Assembly (NCBI GenBank): GCA_017382775.1
Contig: JAFNZQ010000260.1
Coordinates: 1 to 6,913 of the forward strand
DNA: 6,913 nucleotides
DNA from: Spirochaetaceae bacterium
GTDB lineage: Bacteria; Spirochaetota; Spirochaetia; Treponematales; Treponemataceae
Direction: 5' to 3'
This document shows positions 1-6,159 of this stretch, piece after piece. The notes below the pieces were generated by a model, which ran no database searches, was not told the origin of the DNA, and was given only the letters and a program-made list of their open reading frames with translations. Numbering within the stretch: position 1 is the stretch's first letter; the number at the start of each line of letters is the position of its first letter. Position numbers and translations under genes: made by a program.

Positions 1-1
1 A

Positions 2-817
2 AATGATGAAGCCTTGGATGAGTTTTTCAAAAAGGTTTATGCAAGGTTGGGGCAGGTTCTCAAAGGAGAGGCCTATCACGACCAAATGTTGATTCTTTTC
101 AGCCTTCGCCAAAAGGTTGAAGTTTACCGACGAAAAATATCTCACTTAACAACATCGAAAAATATTTCCCGCGATCAAACTTTGGTAATTATAACTCCCA
201 ACAAGGAACAGTTTCAAACCCGAGTTGTGGCCAACGAGCCTGTGGGATTTTACGTTATGGCACCGGTTAATTCCGTGGGAGGAACCCTTTCCCTAACACC
301 CATGACCAGTGTGGGAATTTTTTTCCGCCGTTCTTTCGTTGAATACATTTTTACCACCAGGGTTGTGCAGAGTGTGTTGCACATGGGTAAACCGGCGTAC
401 ATTTTGAATCATTCCGGACAGTTGGTGGTTCTTTCCAACAGAACGTACCGACGTGTTCCCTTTGTCAATGATGCCACTGTGGAACTTGTTAAAGCAGAGG
501 AAACAAAAAAGACTGAAAAAAAACGGTCCTTTTCGGTTACTCAATATAAACCCGTGGATGGCGTAAAAATGCGTATGTCATTGGGTGATATTTCGGTGGG
601 TGGCTGTTGTTTGTGGACGCCTCAAACGGATTTGCAAATAGGGGATTTGCTTTCAATTCAATTTTCCATTGGGAACGAGTTGCAAAGTGAAATTTACGGT
701 AAAATCGTAAGAATAAAAGAGAATGTAAGCGGATGTTCAATACATGTTTGTTTCTTGAAAATGACGGATAAATCCCGTGTGGAGATTTTTTCTCTCGCCT
801 ACGGATACAGGAAGTGA
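2..817 (+). CDS. PilZ-domain c-di-GMP receptor, YcgR-like (5' end cut by window)
   Basis: Probable cyclic-di-GMP effector, the class that tunes flagellar motility or surface behaviour by binding another protein. The frame is open to the left edge. The first in-window start candidate is a TTG at 14 with no ribosome site, so the true start is probably outside. Numbering from that TTG (267 residues): residues 1-45 are helical and charged, about 57-140 resemble the N-terminal YcgR-like beta domain, and the PilZ domain follows. Its two binding signatures are visible: RxxxR as RTYRR (143-147) and DxSxxG as DISVGG (192-197). They are 44 residues apart, and a lysine/glutamate-rich stretch (159-171) lies in the gap, which is longer than the roughly 20-30 I know from YcgR and VCA0042. 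There is no membrane segment in the visible part, so it is likely cytoplasmic. The stop is 1 nt from the next start, indicating an operon. The PilZ call is firm; the biological output is inference. Confidence 0.85.
   Translation, partial: NDEALDEFFKKVYARLGQVLKGEAYHDQMLILFSLRQKVEVYRRKISHLTTSKNISRDQTLVIITPNKEQFQTRVVANEPVGFYVMAPVNSVGGTLSLTPMTSVGIFFRRSFVEYIFTTRVVQSVLHMGKPAYILNHSGQLVVLSNRTYRRVPFVNDATVELVKAEETKKTEKKRSFSVTQYKPVDGVKMRMSLGDISVGGCCLWTPQTDLQIGDLLSIQFSIGNELQSEIYGKIVRIKENVSGCSIHVCFLKMTDKSRVEIFSLAYGYRK
809..814 (+). promoter_or_regulatory. Shine-Dalgarno site for the 86-residue gene
   Basis: AGGAAG lies 4 nt before the ATG at 819, inside the last codons of the PilZ gene. The longer match AGGAAGTGAT differs by one base from the ideal anti-16S complement. 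It favours the ATG at 819 over the in-frame GTG at 777, which would overlap the PilZ gene by 41 nt and has no such site. Confidence 0.7.
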
Positions 818-818
818 T

Positions 819-1079
819 ATGAGAGTATTGGAAGTTCGTAATGTGCATAGAGATCAAGTTCCGCTATTCTATCGGATGAATTATGTCGCCCTCGCTGTTA
901 TGGAATTTCCTCTCGGAACATCAGAAGTCCCCATCCATTTTTCCGTGGAGATGGATCCTTTGGGACAAAAAACCTTCGAAGTCTTTTTGGATGAACCCAT
1001 TGACTATCCCATTTTCCCCGTCTTACGGGATTTGCAAAGTTGCATTGCAAAAATGGATTCCGAAGGAGTTTTGACGTGA
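819..1079 (+). CDS. Small conserved-looking protein of unknown function (86 aa)
   Basis: I do not recognise the family. It is real by context: a strong ribosome site, a start 1 nt after the PilZ stop, and a stop that overlaps the tsaE start by 4 nt (GTGA). The protein is soluble and mixed alpha/beta in character, with no signal peptide, membrane segment or cysteine cluster (a single Cys at 75). The middle holds a run of alternating hydrophobic residues (FSVEMD at 41-46, KTFEVFLDEP at 51-60) suggestive of a beta hairpin, then a probable C-terminal helix (PVLRDLQSCIAKM). Translational coupling on both sides implies expression matched to the PilZ protein and TsaE. Whether it partners either one cannot be told from the sequence. 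Confidence 0.75.
   Translation: MRVLEVRNVHRDQVPLFYRMNYVALAVMEFPLGTSEVPIHFSVEMDPLGQKTFEVFLDEPIDYPIFPVLRDLQSCIAKMDSEGVLT
1063..1068 (+). promoter_or_regulatory. Shine-Dalgarno site deciding the tsaE GTG start
   Basis: AAGGAG sits 7 nt before the GTG at 1076. The alternative upstream ATG at 1040 has no such site and would add 12 residues that overlap the preceding gene and are not expected in TsaE. The GTG start is therefore preferred, giving a 4-nt stop/start overlap. Confidence 0.75.
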
Positions 1080-1510
1080 TTTTTGAAAGCGATTCTCCGG
1101 AAAAGACCTCCGAATTGGGCTTCAGATTGAGTCAAAGCGCCAAAATCGGTGACGTCTATGCGCTTTTCGGCGATTTGGGTGCGGGAAAGACAATTTTTTC
1201 CAAAGCCTTTGCTGCCGGACTGGGAATCGAAAGTGAAATAACCAGTCCCACATTCACGATTATCAATGAATACACAGAAGGAAAAATCCCCCTCTACCAC
1301 ATGGATTTATACCGAATCTCCGGCGAAGATGATTTTACGGAAATCGGTGGCGAAGAATATTTGCAATCAAACGGGATTTGCCTTATTGAATGGTCAGAAA
1401 AAATTCCCTCACTTTTGGGGGAAGATGTTTTTCGTATTATGTTTGAAAATTTAGGTGCCGACCAACGGCGAATAACCGTTGAAGTTCCCTCGGGACGTTG
1501 TTTGCAATAA
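1076..1510 (+). CDS. tsaE: tRNA t6A37 threonylcarbamoyladenosine biosynthesis ATPase TsaE
   Basis: TsaE is the small P-loop ATPase that works with TsaB and TsaD to place threonylcarbamoyl on A37 of ANN-decoding tRNAs in the cytoplasm. The 144-residue product has normal family length. Landmarks: Walker A GDLGAGKT (32-39), the family signature SPTF (57-60), HMDLYR (75-80) and the Walker B-like strand ending in IEWSE (104-108). All catalytic motifs look intact. The GTG start overlaps the previous stop, so it should be translationally coupled. The next gene begins 16 nt after its stop and is not tsaB, a common neighbour in other bacteria, so the rest of the t6A set must be elsewhere. Family identity is very secure. 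Confidence 0.96.
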   Translation: MIFESDSPEKTSELGFRLSQSAKIGDVYALFGDLGAGKTIFSKAFAAGLGIESEITSPTFTIINEYTEGKIPLYHMDLYRISGEDDFTEIGGEEYLQSNGICLIEWSEKIPSLLGEDVFRIMFENLGADQRRITVEVPSGRCLQ

Positions 1511-1526
1511 TTTTTAGGAGATAAAA

Positions 1527-2753
1527 ATGTTTCTTTATATCGATCCGGGTACGGGTTCCATGTTGTTTTCTCTCTTCATCGGAATTGCCGCCAGTGCTGT
1601 ATTTCTCTTTCGAAGTCTTATTATTAAATTGAAATTTGTTTTTTCCGGGGGAAAGGCCGTTGCTCGTGGCGATAAGGTGGCGCCCTATGTGATTTTCAGC
1701 GACAGTAAACGATATTGGAACGTTTTCGAACCCATTTGCGACGAGTTCGAGAGGCGACAAATCCCTGTACTGTTTTTCACCGCATCCCCCGATGATCCTG
1801 CCCTGTCTCGAGAATACAAGTTTGTGACAGCGGAATTTATAGGAGAAGGGAACGCAGCCTTTGCTCGGTTAAATATGCTTCGAGCCGATATTTGCCTTTC
1901 CACAACTCCGGGATTGGACGTATTTCAGTGGAAACGGTCAAAGGAATGTCGCTGCTATGTTCACATTCCCCATTCGCTGGATGACCTTTCGGTGTACAGA
2001 ATGTTCGGAATTGACTTTTACGATTCCATTTTGATATCCGGTTCTTGTCAGGAAAAACGGGTTCGGGAAATGGAAAAGTTGCGAAATTTGCCTTCCAAGG
2101 AACTGATTTATGCCGGTTCCACCTACATGGATTCCTTGAAAAGCCGTTTTGAAAAATTGGAAACTAAGACGAAAAATTCCCGTCCTGTGGTTTTGGTTGC
2201 GCCCAGTTGGGGTCCCAGCGGAATTTTGACCCGTTTCGGCGAAAAGTTGATTTCTGCTTTGGCTGCCAACAATTTCGATGTGGTGGTTCGGCCTCATCCC
2301 CAAACGGTTGTTTCGGAAAAGGAAATTTTGGAATCTCTGCAAACGACTTTTAAGGGCAACGAAAAGGTTGCCTGGAATTTTGATAACGACAATTTTGAAA
2401 TTCTCAATCGTGCCGACATATTGATTTCGGATTTTTCCGGCGTAATTTTCGACTTTGCCTTTATTTTCAACAAACCCGTAATTTATGCCGATGTGGCCTT
2501 CGACGCCGGCCCCTACGATGCCGATTGGTTTGATGAACCAATGTGGACGTTAAGGGTTTTGCCTGAAATCGGTGTTCAGTTGAAAGAAGAGGACTTTCCT
2601 CGAATTGGCGAAATCGTCAATGAAGCCTTGGAGAGTCAAAAATTGTCTGAAAATCGCGATAAAGCCCGCAACGAGGTTTGGACCTGCATTGGTGAAGGTG
2701 CAAAAAACACCGTGGACTATTTGGTGAAAAAACATACATCGGATGCTCAGTAA
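1527..2753 (+). CDS. Membrane-anchored CDP-glycerol:glycerophosphotransferase-like protein (TagF/TagB family)
   Basis: Likely transfers glycerol-phosphate or a related polyol-phosphate onto an envelope polymer or glycolipid at the inner face of the cytoplasmic membrane. The 408-residue protein opens with the motif YIDPGTGS (4-11), then one hydrophobic membrane segment (about 12-37) followed by a basic stretch. The rest is a GT-B-like fold with TagF-family landmarks: VHIPHS (145-150), APSWGP (225-230), RPHP (255-258, with the family's conserved His) and SDFSGVIFDF (301-310), matching the family's SDxSSxxFDF. The ATG has an AGGAG site at 1516-1520 with 6 nt spacing. It is 16 nt after tsaE and probably co-transcribed. 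In a diderm without classical teichoic acid the acceptor is unknown. A related UDP-sugar-dependent transferase is the main alternative. The family call is good; the substrate is inference. Confidence 0.8.
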   Translation: MFLYIDPGTGSMLFSLFIGIAASAVFLFRSLIIKLKFVFSGGKAVARGDKVAPYVIFSDSKRYWNVFEPICDEFERRQIPVLFFTASPDDPALSREYKFVTAEFIGEGNAAFARLNMLRADICLSTTPGLDVFQWKRSKECRCYVHIPHSLDDLSVYRMFGIDFYDSILISGSCQEKRVREMEKLRNLPSKELIYAGSTYMDSLKSRFEKLETKTKNSRPVVLVAPSWGPSGILTRFGEKLISALAANNFDVVVRPHPQTVVSEKEILESLQTTFKGNEKVAWNFDNDNFEILNRADILISDFSGVIFDFAFIFNKPVIYADVAFDAGPYDADWFDEPMWTLRVLPEIGVQLKEEDFPRIGEIVNEALESQKLSENRDKARNEVWTCIGEGAKNTVDYLVKKHTSDAQ

Positions 2754-2767
2754 TCGAGCACCCGATG
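2727..2767 (-). terminator. Rho-independent terminator of tex, overlapping the opposing gene's 3' end
   Basis: Read on the minus strand, a 12-bp stem (CATCGG, G, TGCTC pairing with GAGCA, T, CCGATG) closes a 7-nt loop and is followed by TATG and six Ts (2732-2727). It starts 7 nt after the tex stop. The stop codon of the plus-strand gene (2751-2753) lies in the loop. On the plus strand the same DNA gives an A-C mismatch in mid-stem (2743/2761) and only a broken T tract (TTATTTGTT), so it should work better for tex than for the converging gene. Confidence 0.8.
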
Positions 2768-2773
2768 AAGTGC

Positions 2774-5134
2774 TTATTTGTTCAAAAGGCCTGCAAAGGG
2801 GCTGTATTTCGTTCCGTCATCGTCACGACGGCCGCCGAAATTTTGGTTTTTGTCGAAATTGCCCTTCTTTTTGTTGGCAGAAAGGTCAACCTTTCGTGTT
2901 GAGTTTTCCGATTTTACACTAACGACCTTTAACTTCTTGGGAGTTTTTACGCCCTCAAAGGTGTTGGCGCCACTTTGAACTGCCTGCTCGGATTTCAGTG
3001 AAAGGCTGATTCGTCGTCGGTCCTTGTCCAAGCCGATTATTCGAAATTCCTTAACGTCGCCCACTTTGAAGATTTCCATTGTGTCTGCCACAAAATGGTC
3101 GGCGGCCTCGGATATGTGAACAAGAGCGGTTTCCTTAATTCCCAAATCCACAAAGGCACCGAAGTCCACAACGTTTTTAATCTTACCGGTGACGCGCATT
3201 CCCTCTCGCAAATCCTCAAATGTAACGACGCCTTTTTGCATAATGGGCTTGGGATAGCCGTCTCGGGGATCACGATTGGGTTTCTTCAACTCTTCCACGA
3301 TATCATCCACGGTGGCCTCACCGATGTTGAAGTCGGCTTTAAGTTTTGCCCGCAAATCCGCCGGAATGGTAGTTCCTTTTTGCATGAATCCCAAGATTTC
3401 GCCGGCAACGGAATAATTTTCCGGATGAACCCATGTATTATCCAGGGGATTTGTACTTTCGGGGATTTTCAAAAATCCGGCACACTGTTCGAAGGACTTT
3501 TCCCCCATTCCGCTGATTTTATGGAGATCCTCGCGGCTGGTGATTTTGCCGTGGGCATCACGATAGGCAACAATTTTTTTCGCCAAAGTGCTGTTGATTC
3601 CGGAAACGTATTTCAAAAGGGAAAAGGATGCAGTATTGATGTTCACACCCACGTTGTTTACAACGGAGCCCACAACTTCATCCAAGGTTTCTCCCAGCTT
3701 TTTCTGATTCACATCGTGCTGGTACAATCCCACACCGATGGATTTCGGGTCGATTTTAACCAACTCGGCCAAGGGATCCTGAAGTCGGCGACCAATGGAG
3801 ATTGCACCGCGAATGGTCAAATCCAAATCGGGAAATTCCTCACGGGCAATATCGCTGGCGGAATAGACCGATGCGCCGTCTTCGTCCACAACGGTGTAAA
3901 GAACGTCCAGTTCATTGTCGGAAATTACCTTGCTGACAATTTGCTGCACCTCGTGACTTCCCGTTCCGTTGCCCACCGCAACCAACTGTATTTTGTACTT
4001 TTTGATTGCTTGAAGTATATCCACGCAACTTTGAGCCACATTCATTTGGTGAATTACAAAATGTCCCAAATATTTGCCGGTTTCGTCCAGGGCAGCACAT
4101 TTTGTACCGGTCCGAATACCGGGGTCCACACCCAAAATTCTCGTTCCCTTAATTGGCTGTTGCATCAAAAGGTTTTTAAGGTTTTCGCTGAAAACGCCAA
4201 TTCCGTGATCATCGGCGGAATCACGCTGATCGCCACGAATTTCACGCACAACGGCGGGGGAGAGAAGGCGGACAACACCGTCTTCCACGGCTTCCGGAAC
4301 GAATTTGTTGCAACCGGGATATTTTTTCTGCAAGGCGGCAACGGCGGAATCCACATCCACATCAATGGTGACCTGCAATTTTTCTTCCCGTTCGCCTCGA
4401 TAAATTGCCAAAATTCGATGGGGCTTTACCTGGTTCAAAGGCTCTTTGAAGTCCCAGTACATTTGGTAAACGCTGGTTTTGGCATCTTCATCGGTGCCAA
4501 TGCCCTTTACGATAATGTTGCCTTCCGCAATATACAATTCGCGAACCTCTGTGCGGTTTTCGGGATCGGAGGAAACACGCTCCGCCAAAACGTCTTGGGC
4601 ACCCTGCAAGGCTGCGGCAACATCGGGGACCAAAAGGGCTTCGTTGTCGCTTTCGGTTACAACGTATTTTTCCGCTTCCTTTTCCACAGCGGAATCGGTG
4701 TTATCCAGCATAAATTCCGCCAAAGGCTCCAATCCGCGCTCGATGGCCAACATTCCCCGCGTCTTTTTCTTCTTTTTAAAGGGAAGCCACAGGTCTTCCA
4801 ACTCCGTAAGGGTTGTGGCTTTCATAACATTTTCGTATAAATTTTCCGTTAAGGCACCGGCGGCGAAAATACCTCGAACGATTTCCAGTCGTCGAGTTTC
4901 CAAATTTGTGTATGATGTAAATTTGTGGTCGCAATCACGCACCTGCACCTCATCCAAAGAGCCGTGCATTTCCTTTCGATATCGGGAAATGAAGGGAATG
5001 GTACAACCTTCTTTTACAAGAGAAATTACTGCCATAACCTGTTGAACACGAATGCCCAACTCGGCGGCAATTTTGGTTAAAATCGATACTTCATTAACTT
5101 CAAGAGCTTCAATAGATTCTTTTGTGAATTCCAT
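2774..5134 (-). CDS. tex: Tex family S1 RNA-binding / transcription accessory protein
   Basis: Tex is a conserved cytoplasmic nucleic-acid-binding protein, related to eukaryotic Spt6, linked to transcription and RNA metabolism. The 786-residue product has the full domain order: N-terminal helical region with IPFISRYRKEMHG (46-58), YqgF/RNase H-like domain opening with ILGVDPGIRTGTK (333-345) and containing GNGTGS (388-393), the hallmark DPKSIGVGLYQHDV (462-475), helix-hairpin-helix repeats (about 490-560), an S1 domain (about 645-715) and a basic, low-complexity tail ending SPFAGLLNK. Length is typical. I chose the ATG at 5134; a GTG three codons upstream (5143-5141) would sit inside the GGGTGGG ribosome-site candidate. 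It is a single-gene unit with its own promoter and terminator, divergent from the CBS gene. No broken motif is seen. A long open frame on the opposite strand inside it (3095-4840) is a shadow. Confidence 0.97.
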   Translation of the reverse strand: MEFTKESIEALEVNEVSILTKIAAELGIRVQQVMAVISLVKEGCTIPFISRYRKEMHGSLDEVQVRDCDHKFTSYTNLETRRLEIVRGIFAAGALTENLYENVMKATTLTELEDLWLPFKKKKKTRGMLAIERGLEPLAEFMLDNTDSAVEKEAEKYVVTESDNEALLVPDVAAALQGAQDVLAERVSSDPENRTEVRELYIAEGNIIVKGIGTDEDAKTSVYQMYWDFKEPLNQVKPHRILAIYRGEREEKLQVTIDVDVDSAVAALQKKYPGCNKFVPEAVEDGVVRLLSPAVVREIRGDQRDSADDHGIGVFSENLKNLLMQQPIKGTRILGVDPGIRTGTKCAALDETGKYLGHFVIHQMNVAQSCVDILQAIKKYKIQLVAVGNGTGSHEVQQIVSKVISDNELDVLYTVVDEDGASVYSASDIAREEFPDLDLTIRGAISIGRRLQDPLAELVKIDPKSIGVGLYQHDVNQKKLGETLDEVVGSVVNNVGVNINTASFSLLKYVSGINSTLAKKIVAYRDAHGKITSREDLHKISGMGEKSFEQCAGFLKIPESTNPLDNTWVHPENYSVAGEILGFMQKGTTIPADLRAKLKADFNIGEATVDDIVEELKKPNRDPRDGYPKPIMQKGVVTFEDLREGMRVTGKIKNVVDFGAFVDLGIKETALVHISEAADHFVADTMEIFKVGDVKEFRIIGLDKDRRRISLSLKSEQAVQSGANTFEGVKTPKKLKVVSVKSENSTRKVDLSANKKKGNFDKNQNFGGRRDDDGTKYSPFAGLLNK

Positions 5135-5138
5135 ATAT

Positions 5139-5145
5139 CCCACCC
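5139..5145 (-). promoter_or_regulatory. Candidate ribosome binding site of tex
   Basis: On the minus strand GGGTGGG precedes the ATG at 5134 by 4 nt. It is an imperfect, G-rich Shine-Dalgarno, weaker than the AGGAGG sites of the neighbouring genes, and it contains the competing GTG start codon. This suggests modest translation of tex and favours the ATG. Confidence 0.5.
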
Positions 5146-5161
5146 AAATTATGATTGACTT

Positions 5162-5190
5162 ATTTTATCACAATGCTTTTTTTTTGTCAA
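5162..5190 (-). promoter_or_regulatory. Sigma70-type promoter of tex
   Basis: Minus strand: consensus -35 TTGACA (5190-5185), 17-nt A-rich spacer, extended -10 TG-A-TAAAAT (TAAAAT at 5167-5162). Transcription should start near 5155, leaving a short leader of about 20 nt before the ATG at 5134. A 7-bp inverted repeat (ATTTTCC at 5213-5219, GGAAAAT at 5229-5235) lies just upstream of the -35 and could be an operator, but is too short to claim. Confidence 0.8.
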
Positions 5191-5250
5191 TACCTTTGCC
5201 GATTTTGAGTGAATTTTCCCACAAATAAGGAAAATAATGATGAAAGAATG

Positions 5251-5275
5251 AACTATTCGAAAAATTCGAATAGTT
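5251..5275. repeat. Perfect 25-bp palindrome, copy 1
   Basis: Arms AACTATTCGAA and TTCGAATAGTT (11 bp each, no mismatch) flank AAA. The sequence is nearly identical to copy 2, which begins 112 bp to the right. In RNA it would form a hairpin with a 3-nt loop, but no T run follows, so it is not an obvious terminator. Confidence 0.85.
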
Positions 5276-5362
5276 GCCCCCGCGACTTCGTGGCGGTCGA
5301 GTTTCGGTTTCGTACAGGGATGGCTGCCCTTTTGTGTTCACGCCTTTGGTTGCGAAAAATCC

Positions 5363-5387
5363 AACTATTGGAAAAATTCGAATAGTT
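5363..5387. repeat. 25-bp palindrome, copy 2 (one mismatch)
   Basis: Same 25-bp unit as copy 1 except for a C-to-G change at 5370, which leaves one G-G mismatch in the 11-bp arms around the AAA centre. It ends 62 bp before the -35 of the CBS-gene promoter. Confidence 0.85.
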
Positions 5388-5449
5388 CATTTCTCATATT
5401 GAGTTTTGCGGAATAAGCAGGAAAAATAACGAAAAAAAAATCAAACCCC

Positions 5450-5477
5450 TTGACAAAATAAAAAATTGTGATATAAT
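5450..5477 (+). promoter_or_regulatory. Sigma70-type promoter of the CBS-ACT/adk operon
   Basis: Consensus -35 TTGACA (5450-5455), 16-nt spacer, consensus TATAAT (5472-5477) with an extended TG at 5469-5470. An A-rich tract upstream (5421-5440) resembles an UP element. The start of transcription should be near 5484, giving a leader of under 20 nt that is mostly the AGGAGGT ribosome site (5491-5497). This is among the strongest-looking promoters possible by consensus, so high basal expression is expected. Confidence 0.88.
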
Positions 5478-5502
5478 CTAAGTATAACATAGGAGGTGCC
5501 CC

Positions 5503-6147
5503 ATGACAGTTTCGAAATTGATGACTCGTAATCCGGCGTATGTTACAATCGGAACACCGGTTAATGATGTGAAAGCATTGATGATCCGTGCAAATGTGTC
5601 CAAATTACCGGTTTTAGATACTGCCGGAAAGGTAGTTGGGCTTGTAACCAGAAATGATTTAACCAATGCGGCTCCGTCCCAAGCCACTACACTGGATATG
5701 TACGAAATAAGTTATCTTCTTTCAAAATTACGGGTTGAAAAAGTAATGCATTCTCCTGTGATAACGGTGCAGGAAGATTGCGTTATTGAAGAAGCGGCAA
5801 GAATTTTGGCCGATAACGGAATTAGTTGTTTGCCTGTAATGAAAGACGACCTTTTAATCGGAATGGTTACCGAAAGGGATGTTTTTAACGCAGCCATCGA
5901 AATGTTCGGAATGAGACACAATGGAGTGCGAATTACATTTTTAATGGCTGAAAAGCAGGGACAACTGGCTACTCTCTGTACAAAAATTGCTGAAGCCGGT
6001 GGCAACATTGTCGCACTCGTTACCGGAGAAGGTGATGACCTGCGAACTCGACGATGTGTGTTCAAGGTAAGCAATATAGATAAAAGCATCATCGAAAAAA
6101 TCGTCAAGGACGCCGGCGCTGAAGTTGAAGACGTCCGCGAGATGTGA
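5503..6147 (+). CDS. CBS-domain pair protein with C-terminal ACT-like domain (AcuB-like)
   Basis: Probable cytoplasmic ligand-sensing protein of 214 residues. CBS 1 spans about 1-58 (KLMTRNPAYVT, then KLPVLD and GLVTRNDL), CBS 2 about 77-133 (VEKVMHSPVITV, then CLPV and GMVTERDVF). The region 142-210 starts with ITFLMAEKQGQLATL and fits an ACT-type beta-alpha-beta fold. CBS pairs usually bind AMP, ADP, ATP or SAM; ACT domains bind amino acids or other small ligands. There is no enzymatic domain, signal peptide or membrane segment, so it acts as a regulator or adaptor. The ATG at 5503 has a perfect AGGAGGT site 5 nt upstream. adk follows after 12 nt, which makes an adenylate-sensing role attractive but unproven. 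An AcuB-type role in acetoin metabolism is another possibility; no acetoin genes are nearby. Confidence 0.85.
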   Translation: MTVSKLMTRNPAYVTIGTPVNDVKALMIRANVSKLPVLDTAGKVVGLVTRNDLTNAAPSQATTLDMYEISYLLSKLRVEKVMHSPVITVQEDCVIEEAARILADNGISCLPVMKDDLLIGMVTERDVFNAAIEMFGMRHNGVRITFLMAEKQGQLATLCTKIAEAGGNIVALVTGEGDDLRTRRCVFKVSNIDKSIIEKIVKDAGAEVEDVREM

Positions 6148-6159
6148 GGAAACATATTT

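Larger units (their letters stand above)
5247..5391. repeat. 145-bp palindrome-bounded non-coding element (MITE/REP-like candidate)
   Basis: The ends form a perfect 15-bp inverted repeat: AATGAACTATTCGAA at 5247-5261 and its complement at 5377-5391. Extended to 30 bp (5247-5276 against 5362-5391) the ends still agree at 26 positions. Each end is itself a palindrome (5251-5275 and 5363-5387). The interior (5277-5361) is visibly richer in G and C than the AT-rich flanks and can form small hairpins, for example AGGG at 5317-5320 with CCCT near 5328-5331. No clear target-site duplication is seen and no convincing coding frame with a start exists inside. Between the tex and CBS promoters it could be a miniature mobile repeat, a REP-type doublet or a regulatory array. 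That it is an element rather than chance is well supported; its class is inference. Confidence 0.7.

Noticed and set aside
777..818. Upstream GTG start at 777 for the 86-residue protein
   Set aside because: It would overlap the PilZ gene by 41 nt, lacks a ribosome site, and adds residues that read as a frame shadow of PilZ. The ATG at 819 has a strong site.
3095..4840. Open frame of 581 codons on the plus strand, antisense to tex
   Set aside because: It lies wholly inside tex, which has all family motifs in its own frame. The product is a non-descript Phe/His/Asn/Gly-rich shadow with no recognisable domain, and there is no promoter or ribosome site of note in front of it.
5251..5275. Palindrome copy 1 as a rho-independent terminator
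   Set aside because: No T tract follows on either strand (GCCCCC on the right; CATTCTTTCATC on the left-going strand), and no transcript is expected to end there between two divergent promoters.
5247..5391. Integron attC site or CRISPR array
   Set aside because: Only two repeat units exist, with one 87-bp gap, so it is not a CRISPR array. I could not find the conserved core sites of attC, and no cassette genes or integrase are nearby.
5251..5415. Frame open through the whole palindrome element (…FVQGWLPFCVHAFG…)
   Set aside because: There is no ATG or ribosome site at its beginning, it includes both palindromes as codons, and the translation matches no family I know. Openness over about 55 codons can be chance.
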